A stretch of 64,000 nt of DNA from Lethocerus indicus (GCA_019843655.1 JACDQD010000003.1:30182224-30246223), one strand, 5' to 3'; numbered from the stretch's first letter, positions 1 through 29,988 are shown. The notes: generated by a model from the sequence alone, not told the origin. Numbers and translations are program-made.

Positions 1-804
1 CCAGTAAGCAGTAACAAAGCAGTTGAGCTTAACAAAATGCTGTTCGTATATAAAAAATAATTCAATTGTAAAATTGATTAATGAATAAATATTTAGATGG
101 AAAAAATATCATGATATTTTAAAAGTCCTAATTTTAATACCACTTGAATTTAATAGGACAATACCAGTTTAACAGAATTCATACACACACATATATAAGA
201 ACTGTATACTTCCTCCTAATTTTGTTTACACATTTCATCTTTTAGAGGAGCATAATAGAACTAATATTACAAAATATTTAATGCCTTTTATATTAGAGCA
301 ATGTGATTCATGAATGTTTACAAGATGCTCAAGTGTTCCACTGAACATTACAAATACCAAATCTTTTGGAAACAGCAGAAGTATATGACAGTAATAAATC
401 ATTACAGATCATTTACTGTAAATTTAATTATACAACTTATGCAAGACTGATAATCTTTTTTTCTTTTAATGAAAATAAATGTTACCTTAATTTAAAAATA
501 AAAATTATAACTCGTAAATTTTTTTAATCAAATACACTATTAAACAGTTCTACTTCTTAGTCCCAAATATATCCTTGACATAAGATATATTTGAATCACA
601 AACACTTTTAATAAATTTGCAACTGTCTGTATTATTAATTACTGTAACCTTTTGCTGTTACAAGAGAAATACAGAGCTGGGGTCCATTTCAAGAAATTCA
701 TTTTCTACTAGGCACTAATTATAAACAAACTTTGTACAATCACAACACGGAAACTCTTTGAATTAGTAGTTTATAAAGGTATAATAAATGAAAGACGAAC
801 AAAC
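1..804. other. Intron of encore-like gene (partial)
   Basis: AT-rich intronic sequence left of the last visible exon. I see no further exon with R3HDM C-terminal similarity and no repeat with clear ends. Confidence 0.6.
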
Positions 805-17530
<16,726 letters not shown>

Positions 17531-17542
17531 TTTACGGAAAAC

Positions 17543-17658
17543 CTGCAGGACTGACAACATAATAAAAAAAGACTAAAACCAAACTCTACGATGTATGTAT
17601 GTATATTTGTGTGCGTTGTGTGTATGTGTAATATATATATTTTTATTATTTTATTTTT

Positions 17659-17715
<57 letters not shown>

Positions 17716-18376
17716 TTGAAATATTACAAACAGTTGTCGATTTTTGTAAATATATATTATTGACTGTGTACTCATTATTGCATGGTAATATTGTGATGTC
17801 GAATTTTGTTTACGCTCCTTTTTAATTACATTATATAAATAAGTTTTTATTTTTAAAATTTGATACATGTTCGGAGCACAATAGGACGCATCGGTGACGT
17901 GTCTATTATAGGAAAAGGGGTGACGCAAAAGGGGAATATATTCCATTTTAATAACATATAACATTAAGTTATACGTTAATGCGAATTGTGTGAGCTCAGT
18001 AAAGTGCTGCCGTAATAGCGTCTCGGGCTCAAAGAGCGTTCCGACGCCCGCTGCTGTCAAGAGCACATGTGATACATTTCATATTACATACATGTGATAG
18101 ATAGTCGAGCTATGATATCATGAGACTGAAAAATTCTGTCGTACTATGAGTCTCGGCCTCATTCTCCTCTTCATCGCGAGTCCTTTCTTGCGTCGGTCCC
18201 CCTCCCAGTTTAGGGACACTTTTGCCAAGCAAAGATTTTACCGCTCAAAGACAAAGTGAAGCGCGAACAACTGCAATTCTTCTATAAACTTTCTACGAGA
18301 CAACTAATAAATCCTAACTGAAGACTATTATTACAAATTCAGTTATTAAATCGTTCTTCAATCCGAATCACTGATA
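17543..18376. other. 5' flank or intron, with AT microsatellite
   Basis: Contains the (AT)n tract at 17662-17712 and CpG-bearing sequence. The TSS of the encore-like gene could lie here or further right. No TATA or initiator can be assigned with confidence. Confidence 0.35.
17662..17712. repeat. (AT)n microsatellite
   Basis: About 25 uninterrupted AT dinucleotides. Confidence 0.95.
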
Positions 18377-18571
18377 CAGTCGTCCCTCACCATATCGCAG
18401 GATTTTGCAGTGTGAGGTATTCTTATAAATTTACTATTTTAATTATTTTTGCGGTAAAACAAGAACTTTCTGCTCTAAAAAATTGAAAACTGAAAACAAA
18501 GTGAAATATAATACGCTGTTTCCCGGATTTTCGTCTATCGCGGGAGGTTCTTGACCTTAACCCCCCGACTG
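18377..18571. mobile_element. Tigger/pogo-like MITE
   Basis: The segment begins CAGTCGTCCCTCACCATATC and ends CCCCCCGACTG, flanked by TA on both sides (18375-18376 and 18572-18573). Near the right end it contains TATCGCGGGAGGTTCTTGAC. CAGT-GTCCCTC ends with internal TATCGCGGGGGTT-like stretches and a TA duplication are typical of Tigger/pogo elements (Tc1-mariner superfamily). 195 bp, no transposase. The right inverted repeat is shortened, so I am less sure of the exact end. Confidence 0.55.
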
Positions 18572-18591
18572 TACAGTCAACACTTTCGACT

Positions 18592-20910
18592 GGAAAAATA
18601 CAGTATGCCCGAAATCGAACCCGGCGTTATTACTGCGGTATAAAAATGGATAACGGTCCACTTCTCGAATTATGCCTGTCGCGTCCCGCGGCCGCTCGTA
18701 ATAATTCCGTCGGCGGAACAAAGGATCTCCCGACGACGACTAGGACAATGCGGACGCTAAAGGAATAAATCATCCGCGGCGGCAGCAGCGTCCGAAGGGT
18801 GGAAGGAGCAAAAAGGCGGCAGGAGAGAGCGGTGACCCAGAATCTGTGTTCACCCCCCCAGGGACGATGATTGTGTTATTAGTAGGGCGGGCGGATGGAG
18901 GGGAAGCTGGGCGGGGGCGGCCTCCGGAATATTGATCTGGGGGAATAGTCCACCCCCTCCTGGTATAGTGACCTATTTCCGCCTCGCTCCCGTCCTTTAT
19001 TTATTTACCCGATCCCTATTTATTTTTTCCTGTTCCCCCCTCCTCCCAAACCAGCTATTCGAAAGGTTCTGTAATGGCCCATCAATCCGTTTTTCCACTC
19101 TGGTCTCCACCTCTGTACGACCTATTCTTATTAACCTATTATTTTTTAAAGAACAATTTAAATTATGTCGAATTATTAAGGCCCCAAGTGGCTTTTAAAT
19201 TTAAAAGTGGATATACAACACAGGTGCAAGGTGTACTTTGGATCCTATCCCGGACGCCCAGAGAGTATGCGAAATTGTAAAATATCCTCACAAATATGTC
19301 CTCAGTCGACAAAAGTCATATTCCCAAAATTCTTCAATCAAGTGTCACCAGCGGGTGATTTCTTCGTCATCAGAACAATGTCAAGACAATACTTAAATCA
19401 ATCGCACCTATAACATATAAGAGTGTCGATTGTACCATAAAGACAAATGTGTTTTATAAGTCTCTTACGAACTCCAAATTGAGAACGGGCTTATTGTTTT
19501 CACCACAGCGAATGGACTGAGAGAATCAAAGATTCACTCTGTTCATCGCAACGAGATATAGTGTCAGTATTATACATATAAATAGAACTTCCAACCACAT
19601 GGCCGGCTGTTGGAGCTGCTGATGTTAATATTCGAGTAACCAGGAAGCAGAGAATCGGCGGATTCCCACATTAGCGTTCTAATTTTTCGCGGCGACATTT
19701 TAGACTGTCGCCATTGCGGCCTTTTCATACATTTTTTCTCATTATGAAGACAATTTTTTCCGTCGCGCACGACAGAGAGTACTGTCCGCGAATGGGGCCG
19801 GTAGGTATTCCGCAGCGAAGTGAGTTGGCACTTCTGAAGAAACTGCAGCCTATTTATTTCCGGTCTTGGATATTTATTTGCCCGCCTGGGAGAGGCAACA
19901 ACTGCCAACTACCGACCCAATTAGCTAAACAGAATACAACACACAACCAGGCCCCCTCCATGGGCCGAGAACATTCTCCAGACGCGCCTAGTGACGCAAA
20001 CCCCTTTCATTCCCTCTTAAATAAAAAAACAAAAAAAGAAGAAGAAAATAAAGAAAAAATCACCGGCAAAAACTACATTAACATTTGTTAAGTTGCCAAC
20101 TGCAACAACAGCGCTGGCCAATTTCAGTTTCTCGCCTCAGTATTTGTTCTCATCAATTTCTACAATTTTTGGGCTACTATATGTTACAATAAATATCGGA
20201 AATCCTAAATCTTAGAATCGCGGTTTGAACCTGCTTTTAGTTGAGACGAGTCTATTTGCGAAGGTATTTTCGTAATCGATCAACGTTTACAGTTGTCGTA
20301 TCCTCCTCTTAATTGCTCTTTTCGGATTCCAGTTGTCATACCGTCCAACGTCTGCGACGTTGGTGTATATATTATATGAAAGAGATTACGAACTGGCCAG
20401 CCGGTCTTCAGTGTCTGCGGTCTGTGGGGCAGGGTTCAACATTAAAAGACACACCGCGAACGATTGGTAATCTATGTAATGCGATTATTCCTAATTAGTT
20501 CTAAAAATAATTATTTTCCCGAAACAAATTGCTTTCCATCCTACTTGCAATTTATTTCACGAGGTTGTTTCCGTAAAACCGGGATCGAAAACGCGCATGT
20601 CCCTTTCCGTTTTTATAACGGCTCGTGTCAGCTCCCGCCGGGAGAACGGGAACGAAGAAAGATGGCCTAGCAGACAACGCGAACGCCTCCACTTTCCTTG
20701 GAAACGATGAAAAGTATCCCGACGACGAGGGGAGCAACAAATAAAGGTTAATGAACCTGTCGCCAGAAACAAACTCTTCTAACCCTACTGTCGTCAAAAC
20801 GGCCCCGAGTCAATGTCACCCCATTTAGCGGATTGACCACACTTAAATTGTTGGCTATACTGGACGAAAAACCTTACGGACAAGAAATAACATGTAATAC
20901 AAATGATTAT
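18592..20910. other. Non-coding, repeat-derived or flanking DNA; CpG-rich 18.65-18.95 kb
   Basis: No supportable gene. A CpG-dense patch lies at about 18650-18940 (around ten CpG in 18661-18720). A tRNA-like B-box remnant (minus strand GGGTTCGATTTCG) is at 18612-18626. Open frames here are short and lack family similarity. Confidence 0.45.
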
Positions 20911-21010
20911 ACCTGTAAGTTCGACTGTGATATGATGGAAGGTTGAGTGGAAAGGCAGTGTTGCTGCATTCTGATTGGCCGATACTTGGATCCCTCTAGC
21001 CAATAGCGAC
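20911..21010 (-). promoter_or_regulatory. Possible CCAAT-containing promoter and 5' UTR exon
   Basis: On the minus strand two CCAAT-type boxes in opposite orientation, CTATTGGCT near 21003 and GGCCAATCAG near 20975, sit upstream of a good donor ACTTACAG|GTATAA at about 20911. The arrangement could be a promoter plus non-coding first exon of the encore-like gene, 3.4 kb upstream of the first coding exon. Speculative. Confidence 0.2.
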
Positions 21011-22142
21011 GCCCCGTTTCCGACCCGTCTTCTAACGACCTGTCATGAACAAAATTCAAAGGATATACATTATTATACAGATATAACTCCTTATAAAGTC
21101 AACAATTATTGAACAGCTGCAATCATTAATAAATTAATTAATCGAAACAAGTATTTCACAAAAACGAAGAATTTCACAAGTATTCAATAAAAACTATTTT
21201 AATCTTCAAACAACTATTAGATTCCTTCGAAAATAACCATTTAACCAATTTAAACGTAATGGGGCTGAGTTATTTTTTAATCGATTTATTTTGATCCTCA
21301 GCTCTTCGTACTTTTTAAATGTACAGCTCGGCGATGGATACTTAACAAGCGTTTAGTGTAAGACAAAATTATAAATTATATTATATTATTATATTAAAAT
21401 TATTAATGTTCAGGTTGGGCAATGAAGAGAGGTAATATAATTTGTTAAGTATAGGGAAGTAAGAAGGAATTGGTAGTCGTAGTGATGACATTCGCCTGAA
21501 TTATGGCTGCACGGAGGTTTAATAAGATTTACAACCGGGTTTACTATCGCGACGCAAAACGTATACAGGAGGTGAGCTGGTAGTTGGCGGAGAGCGGGCG
21601 CCATTATCTGCCGTTCCCACGGCAACGCAAATTTTAATATCCCTCCAACTCTCGGCCCCAGTATCCCATTTGTAATACACCCGCAAGCCCGAGATTCGTA
21701 CTGACGGGGGCGTTTATTTCACATTAGGTAAGATAACTGGGCCTCGAGTACATGGACAAAAGACAGGCGTGGAATCCTCGCATATAACTGAAGAAACTGG
21801 AAGTCCAATGGACGCTACAAATCACTACTTAAATTAACATAGGTGTAAAAAATTTTCCATTTATTAGATAATAATAACGTCAACAGAAAGGCTTCAGATT
21901 CGCCAAAAATGTTTCCGTCTCCGTTTATTAGGCAATTGTTCAAAAACCGCGTTGTTCGCCCGCTTATGGTTAACGAGCCAGCATTAATTCACAGTTTTGG
22001 AATGTCGGGTCACGCTAGATCGCCTCGATAATTAATAGAATATCAGTCGTTTGTTTTCGAACCGCAACTGAAGGCGGCATGCGGCCAAAAGTGATCGATA
22101 CACGGCGTAATTGAATACTAGACCGTAACTACAGATCCAACA

Positions 22143-22144
<2 letters not shown>
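21011..22144. other. Non-coding, nothing recognised
   Basis: Mixed composition, no gene-like frame and no repeat with clear ends. Confidence 0.45.

Positions 22145-22197
<53 letters not shown>
22145..22197. repeat. (AT)n microsatellite
   Basis: About 26 AT dinucleotides without interruption. Confidence 0.95.
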
Positions 22198-22200
<3 letters not shown>

Positions 22201-22945
22201 AGACCAACGACTATTAAAATCGACGTTACAGATTAATTCGCAATTTCTGAAGCTATTTAATGTTTAAAAAATTCAGAGTAAATTAAAACTTGGAGTTGTA
22301 ATGAAAAGAGGTGCCGATACGGCGCCAGGTAAATATACCAGTCATGACAAGCAATTAACCTTCAAAATGTAATTTTCCAACGGATGACCTTTCGACCTTA
22401 TTGTCGGAACACAAAGTTAATTTTCCGCGAATATTAATATTTTCAATCTCGCGTAAATAGCGGAAATATTAAACAAGAAATACTGTCCAAGAATAAGCGC
22501 ATAAAACGGACAACAAAATGTGCACAAGCTTAACGACAGTCCCTGAATAAACTGAGAGTAAAACCTGCACCTGCATACGCATATAGGAAGGGGGAGAAGA
22601 AAGTTCAGTATATCGGAAACGTTTAATGAACAGGTACAAGGAATTAAATGGAATAGCGCAGAATTAAACTACGCAAATCACAAAAAGCAAGAAGTGTGCA
22701 TATTCGGAATACGAAAATTTTCAAGAATACATCCGAAATATTAAGTTCATGCCAATTTATGTAATAAAACAATATCGGATTGTACAACTTGGACTTAACG
22801 CATAAGCACCTTGTCCGATCCCCCCACCAGCCCCCCACCTCCCGGGATGCTCAAGACCTCACTGACCTACTGACGAAACGATGCTGATAAACCATGGGGA
22901 AGAACGAGCCAGCAATGAGGAGGACTAAACTTGATCGGAATTTAA
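22198..22945. other. Non-coding, nothing recognised
   Basis: No gene or defined repeat seen up to the MITE at 22946. Confidence 0.45.
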
Positions 22946-23157
22946 CCCTCTATGGGCCCGTGTAACTTTCAGGTCACATTTCAATTTATAGCTTTTTTCG
23001 TGATTAAAAGGGGATAAATTATAATCCTATAACGTTGTCAAGAAAACCAATACCAATATCAATTTTTTTTTCATTTGCGTATATACGTTTATAATTACTG
23101 ATTTTTCATTCCCCCAATTTTTTTTGGATTTAAAATAAAAATTTGGCCCATAGAGGG
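22946..23157. mobile_element. piggyBac-like MITE with perfect TIRs and TTAA target site
   Basis: A 212-bp element with perfect 13-bp terminal inverted repeats, CCCTCTATGGGCC on the left and GGCCCATAGAGGG on the right. It is flanked by TTAA on both sides (22942-22945 and 23158-23161). TTAA duplication and CCC-starting ends are the hallmark of the piggyBac superfamily. It has no coding capacity, so it would have been mobilised in trans. The intact TIRs suggest it is fairly young. Confidence 0.88.
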
Positions 23158-23166
23158 TTAAGATTC

Positions 23167-23196
23167 AAGAACCAATCGCCGGGCAGTGTCGAGAGC
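23167..23196 (+). repeat. Copy of dispersed repeat family 1
   Basis: AAGAACCAATCGCCGGGCAG followed by TGTCGAGAGC, adjacent to the piggyBac-like MITE. Related copies occur at 32401, 37406, 39061 and 61705 (plus) and 28937, 31405 and 33898 (minus). Confidence 0.6.
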
Positions 23197-26100
23197 TATA
23201 CTTCCACAACCACCGCCGAATAAAATAGAATGAAGAATAAAAAAAAGGTAACCACCCCGTCAGGAAATTCTCCACGTGGATGGACCCAGATACGGGGTGC
23301 CAAATCAGTTCTTGTCACTTCCAACAGTCAATACATAAATTTAATAGAATTATTAATTTATAATTTCTTAATACAAATTAAATATATCAAGCTGGAATTG
23401 AGCACGGTGCGCCGTTTCAGAAAGGAGGACCCGGATTTTTTTTGATGATGCGGAATTTTGTCTTCTTTCCTCAATTTCACCATTTCTCCTGCTGTTGTTC
23501 AAGTTGAAAATTGACGGACGTCAGGGAGAGAAGAGCGCGGAAAAACCTCGGCTTCGAAAAAAATCGGAAAAAATATGCGGGATGTCATGACAGTGTCCAA
23601 TACGATGGGCGCCCAAATCGAGTTCTTTTCAATGTCTTTTATCATTCCATAATGGTTCATGTAAGCTTCCGGCTGAAAGCTCCCTGAGCAGAGCTTCTTT
23701 GTATACTATAAAAATATCCTTAAGCCGACCCCGATGAATTAGCATTTGCATGCAACTAACTTATTGCCCTTACTTAAGAGGGCACCGCGAGTTAGGTGCA
23801 ACGAAGTAGATGGAAATTGTATATCGCTTTAATTAATATCTCCAATTCACCTTCAGTTCGTCCAGTACAGGTTTTTTTTATGAGGTACTTCAGTACAATC
23901 GGTACATATTTGTACACGTGTACCTGAATCCGTTTGTCCTGAAGGCGGGGTTAATCTCCTGGAATTGGCCTGGAAGGGTGAAACACGCTAATTGCGGTGG
24001 CGTGTGTGTATGTGTGTGTGTGTGCGCGCGAGGGAGAGAGCGAGGGAGGGCGCGTTTGGGGTGCCCCGCCCCTGTATTGATCTTATACAAGATGAGAGCC
24101 CCGGGGGGAGGTTGTATCCCCGGCGACTACAATGCGGGCCACATTATAGTAACCCCCTCTACAACAATCAGGTACAAGATTTCAAACATAATACTGCCAA
24201 ACAATAACAGTGAATCGCCTGTTAACAACTAGAGCCTGAACTTCGTTCAAAATTTAAGATACCTGTACAAGCTACTTCTCGCCTTGCCACTACCCATTTC
24301 ATGCAGTCCTTTAATTTAATGCTAAATTAAAGATGAATCGGGATCAGCTTTTATAATATTTTTATAATTCCTCGAATTCAACGTGTTCTGCTTTCATTAT
24401 ATATACACTATTTCTTGAACGTGGGCAACAGTGTTTCGGGGTTACTTACGTTAATACGTAGATGATATTTTTAAATTGGGAAATATGATAATAAAAAAAA
24501 TTTTCGTTTTCTGTACAGCGTATATTTTTTTTAAAAAAAGTCCCCACCGCGAGTCAATAATTTATAAAATAAACCCCGCTGGAAGAGGGTCACGTAGAGG
24601 GAGGCAGATACAGCCGGGGCTCACACACAGCCCCCCCCCCCGGCTGGTGATGAATGAGCCACACACAAACTGGGGAAATAGTGGCAATATGTTAAGCGGG
24701 ACTTAGCACATGCAAAACCGTTCAAAATCCTCCACCAAAACTGCTTTGCATACTGGCAACGCGGATGTAGGATATATTTCACAACAGCTCCTGAAATATA
24801 TATACCCGGCTTATGCGTACCGACTGCAAGTGACTTCGAAATAGAATGATATCTCTCGCTTTCCACTGCATTTATGTCCTCCTCGTGGCCGACGATCGGA
24901 TTGAAGGGAACCGAAAGAATAGACCCATTATACAGGTCTTTTCTTTTTTCGAAAGGGGGGGAGAGTTCCGGCTTTTTGGAAAGGCAAGTTGTCGAGAGCC
25001 ATCGGTAGAGCTAATGGCCTACGGAAGAAAAATCAATCCCTTCCCGAGTGGAGTCATTAAAATGGAGTGTCTTTCGTCGCAACTTCAAACGGACATCTAG
25101 GAAAAACCGTTTTTCCATTTTACTCTATACAAAATGCGGAATAAAAATGGGCAAAAGAAATTAATAAAAAAAAGAGTGGTAACATTAATTAATTTTAAAA
25201 TACCAAATCCCTCCGTATTTTAAAATAAACAACATTATTAATTGATAAAGCTTAACCAATGCGGATAAGGAAAAATACCAAAAGAGTGACATTCCGATGT
25301 GTCAAAGTGACTCGCACTCACGGCTACTGAAGATGGCGACGAGCCGAAGCCATCAACCGGCGAGAGGAGACATAATAAAAAAGTAGTCAACCCCTCGCAG
25401 GCCACAAAAGTTATTCTAACACATTACGCTCCCGAAAATTGTGGTCAAATCTGTTTGTATTTATAGTTGCGGATAATGCTATAGTTGTAGGCGTGAAATA
25501 GTTTTACAAGTTTACGGTCAATTGAGTACAACAATTTTTTTTTAAATAGAATAATAGATTCCCTGTATCATGAACTTTAAAACGTACCCGCTTATATTTT
25601 AATAAAGAATAGAGATTATAATCGTGAGGGAGAAAAGAAAAGGGGTAGAGATAGCCTGGAGGAACCCGGGAGCGTATAAAGTGTGAAAGGGAGCCGATAT
25701 AGGGCGGCCGTGTTTTGTTTACGGCCCGGTTGACACCCCGCACTGGCGGCGGCAATAGGCGCCTTTGTTTCAAACAACTATTTTAAAGTGGGGGTATTTG
25801 GCACGGGCACGCCCCCTTTCGGCAACACAACCCCTACCCTTCATCAGATCCTGCCGAATTTGAATAACCGGCCCCTGAAAATGGTAGTCCGCGGCTATTT
25901 CGGTTGTTCCCATTGAAAATTCCCGCACGCACACGCACACGCACGGACGCCCACGCGAGGTGAATCGGAGGCGGAAACAATTGCGTGAACGCGTTTTATA
26001 TATAGCTGACGGGGGGTATGGTATAAAGATAGACGGGAAAGCTGTACAGAAATAGAAATTATTTTTTAGCCTGAAATACTGTTAAGTAGAATTCTATAGA

Positions 26101-27061
26101 GCCCCCAACACCAAGTTAGTAGCCGAGAATGTAAACTAATACAGAACATGTTCAAATCTAAAAAACTAATATGAGCTCGATTCAGTTTGTGAGACCCAGA
26201 GGAGTCATGTTCTAGAACCTATGGACCTACTCTCCAAATATGGAAATATGCGGCGAGCTACCAAAGAGAAGAATGAATTCATTTAAAGAGTAAACAACTT
26301 TAAAATGTAGTAGACCGGTTTCCATCTTGAACTAACATATGAAATATCCTTGCGATAGTTGTCCTAGTTCTAGAATCGTGTGATACAGAAGGGGTAAGAG
26401 TCTTATTGTGGATTTTTACGATTTTTTTTGGAATATAGATTGCTCATATGATCCAAGGAATGTGACATAAACTTAATTATTTCTTTACGGAAGTCATTAA
26501 AGTCGTTCGCATATTGTTTCAAATACAAAATAAAGAATTTTAAATAAGGAACAATTTTAGAAAATATAAATTTTTTTCAAAGAGTTATACCAGGTTATGC
26601 GAGGGTTAGTGGACGATATGCCTGTCTGGGATAGTTGGAAATCCTCCCATTGGACCCCACGTTGATGTAGCAACTCGAAGCGCATTCCTTTCACATAACA
26701 ATTAACATAAACTGTACTAAACACTGTATTGAATCCTTGTCAAAAATCGGAACGTCTTTTCACTTTACCGCCGGTGCTCTACTCGTGTGTATAATAAAGC
26801 ATTAATGAGGGTAGTTGATTACAAGCGGACTATAAAACGCGAACTGTCAGAGTCCCTGAGACCAAAGCTTATCTGAAGTGACGACCCCCCGGACAACTCT
26901 ATTTAGCCGGTTCGGAATGTTTACACGAGTGACTCATCGCCAGGAGGGAGGGAGGGAGAGGGAGGAAGAGAGAGGGAGCCCCTCCCTCCGGTTCGGAATT
27001 TAGAGGGAGAACAGCCTTCCTCCTTGCACGCTCAAAATTTTGGGGGTGGGGAGCGAAAAAA
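23197..27061. other. Non-coding, short repeats only
   Basis: Contains a GT/GC tract at 24001-24030 and a CA-rich stretch at about 25925-25950. No gene-like frame. I recognise no transposon ends. Confidence 0.45.
24001..24030. repeat. Short (GT)n/(GC)n tract
   Basis: Imperfect GT repeat followed by GCGCGCG. Confidence 0.85.
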
Positions 27062-27575
27062 TGTGCTCACACTTCAGCTTGGAACTCATCTGCATAAGGC
27101 CCCGATTCGGATTTTAGGAAAATCGAACTTAGAAAAGCAACTACTGTATACCATCATGGTTGGTTTCCTATCATCGTTACCATAAAAATTGCACTTCTTC
27201 AGGAAGCATCTTCGCTCTAACCAACTGTTCTTGTGGTTTGACTCCTATCGCTGGTCTGGTATTTTCACTCCCTTTTCTTGGCAGCATCTGTGGAAACACT
27301 GCTGGGCACAATTCGGTTTGAAACTCATCTGTTTAAGGTCTCAATTCGGATTTTAGGAAATTGCCTAGAATTAAATTTAGAAAAGCAGCTACGGTCCTGG
27401 ATATTCATGTGGATTGTTGTTTCCAAATGTTACCAACAAATGAGAAAAACCCAATGGAGTCTCCACTTCTTCAAGAGGCACCTTCGCGTAGAGCTTCTGC
27501 AATTGTTCTTCTGTTTTAACTCCACTTGCTGGTCTTTTGTGGGTTGCATTTGTGAACATTTTTTCTCTCAACACC
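27062..27575 (-). pseudogene. Tandemly duplicated coding-like fragment, unknown family
   Basis: Two related units of about 240-270 bp lie head to tail, roughly 27062-27310 and 27311-27575. The right unit, read on the minus strand, encodes MFTNATHKRPASGVKTEEQL then QKLYAKVPLEEVETPLGFSH, which looks like real protein. The left unit has NTRPAIGVKPQEQL and then stops. Both share flanks (ACTCATCTG...AAGG, TTCGGATTTTAGGAAA). I do not recognise the protein. It could be a decayed exon duplication or part of a transposon. Confidence 0.45.
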
Positions 27576-28936
27576 GCTGAGTTCTTTAACCTTTAAATTC
27601 TGAAATAACCTTCATCATGGCCATTCTTGCCGTTGGTTAACCCCCACGGATCTCCGTTAATCTTCGCGCTGTCAAAAATCGGGTAACAGAAATATATTTA
27701 TTTTTTCGCAGCCAAATTCCCGAGCGCGATCTGTTTGCACGGCGGAGGGCAGAAAAACTGCGTTCCGGGGCTCCGGGTATAACGAGTCAACACGCCGAAT
27801 GTTTAACGAGCAAACGTCCAGGCCCCCTTTAACAACCGAACTCTTGTTCAGTTAAATTTTCTCCCGTTAAAAAAAAGCAAACAAAAATTTTTGGTCTCAA
27901 AAACCAGATCTGAGAACCGTAATTTGGACTACTGCTGTGCTGCATTGCGGATTCGGCCACTCTCCTCCCCCGTAGACAAAGCCCTGAGGGTAGTCTTCAG
28001 CCTACAGAAATAAAAACTTATTTCTTAAGAAACTTAATATTTTTTGCATACTTGGGCTTCACTATCAGATGTCTTCTTTTTTATTGCGCAATTAACTATG
28101 TTACGTGTTATAGGTGCAAGTGGGGATAGTTCGATGCCGAACGTCCACATCGGTTTCAACATAGCTTCGTCAATTTGTTGGCTGTAGGTTTTGAAAACCT
28201 CTTCAGAAGTGGTCTCAATAATCTTTTCAGGCGGGTTCGGGAGGACAGTATGGTTTGGAGCATGCTTTAATTATTGAGAGTATAACTTATACCGATTATT
28301 AATTTGAATTTACTATTATTACTAACGTTGTTTCGGTCGGGACGGGGTTCGAGTTTTAGGGGCGGCAGGTCGACGGAAGGGTAAGCGATTGGGAGGTGAA
28401 GCGTCGTAAAAATGTTTACAGGTCGTCAAAAAGGGCTCGGACAAAGGGAACGTGACGTGGGCTCGTCCGCGGAAAAGAGACAAAAAAAATTGGAAAAAGG
28501 AGGCGTTTGCAGTTTCTCCCGTCCAAGGTTAGCTAAACTGCCGACGTTGGGAAGCTCACTCACCCTCAGACATTTATCTGAGCCCGAGGGGGTGGGTCTG
28601 GAGACCCCTCCAGAGCAGCCCTTGGGCCCCAGGACCCGCCGCAATCGATCTTTCAATAACCCAACGTCATTCCATCATTCTATACATCAGCCCCCTGTAG
28701 CACTCTGGCAGTCGAGTTACATACCAGTATGATAGGTATCTTACACTCATACTGCCTGGAAAACATCTGCGTTGACATACCACCCCTGTTTTAATATATT
28801 TAATGTAGAATCTTGATGAGACAGTGCCCGACTCCTAAATTTACCCTCTTTCTGATTCTTGTTTTTATACGGAATTCGTGCATTGGTTTAATATATCAAA
28901 TTCAAAACAGAAGTAGAAACGACAGATTTTTATAGT

Positions 28937-28987
28937 TCATTCCCTCTTATGGTCGGACGTGTGAAAGCTTTTCTCTCAATACCGCAT
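28937..28987 (-). repeat. Copy of dispersed repeat family 1 (minus orientation)
   Basis: TCCCTCTTATGGTCGGACGT then GTGAAAGCTTTTCTCTCAAT is the reverse complement of the part after the AACCAGTCGCC core in other copies. Confidence 0.55.
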
Positions 28988-29354
28988 ATTTCCGACGCCA
29001 TGTGCGTAAGTAAAAGAAATATACTGTCACTGAATATAATAAAACACTGTAGTTGTGCGACGTACTCGTCAATTAAAATACAACTAATTATAAGCTGTTA
29101 ATGCGATATGGTTATAAAAACTAGAAAAATTAATGAGAGATAGCACACTTTAATCGGTCGAATGCTGATTTCTCGCGCGATTTCTGTTCAGGCTGAGAAA
29201 CGGGAACCCGCCGATTTGTTGTTTAATGGCAACATAAATAAATGGGTTCGTAAATGAATAAAAAAGTTTCGTTTACATTTCGGGTAAAAACCAGACCAAA
29301 TGTTTCAAAAACCGTACATATTTGTTATATCCATTTATACATCAGGTATAGATA

Positions 29355-29388
29355 CAGGTTCGAATACCGGCGGTGGACCGAATTTTCC
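29355..29388 (+). repeat. tRNA-like SINE remnant
   Basis: AGGTTCGAATACCGGCGGTG then GACCGAATTTTC contains a pol III B box (GGTTCGAATAC). A related piece is at 54176. It is too short and lacks an A box, so it is not a tRNA gene. Confidence 0.45.
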
Positions 29389-29970
29389 ATTCAATTATAT
29401 ACTGTAACTAATTAATGCGGGTTGTATATATACATAGTGCATTACGCCGCTTTGGGAGTTAAGTTTGGAGTGAGCTTCAATTTTCAACGAATAGGCCTCT
29501 ATACGATGACGCCGCTTAATAATTCTCGGTCCAGATTAATACGGCCTGAATAAATTACCCGCACGAATCGTTTCGCTTCGAATTCGTTGGTAGATAATTT
29601 CAATGTTTTAAAGTTAATTAATGTTTTTCGTTCGCGAACCAGCAGTGTCAGGATATTGACATTTATTCACCGGGGTTATTGTGTATAACACACATATTCG
29701 CGTATTCAAAACCTATTTTCTTATGAGTTCATGCACCTTACATTTTGGGATTAACGGGGTTGGGCGCAAAACTACAACAAACGCACTAACTATTATTACA
29801 GTCTCGAGTTGATTACGACTTATTATTGCGATAATAAGTTTTTCCACATTCCGGAAAATATTTCGAAGCATATACAGTAACGCTTAGATGGCCCGTGAAA
29901 TAATAAAGAGTAATACAGTGCGGTGAGTAATTAAAGCAAGATTCAAATTGACAGGTATTATAAAAACTGC

Positions 29971-29988
29971 CGAGAGAGAGCGAGAGAG

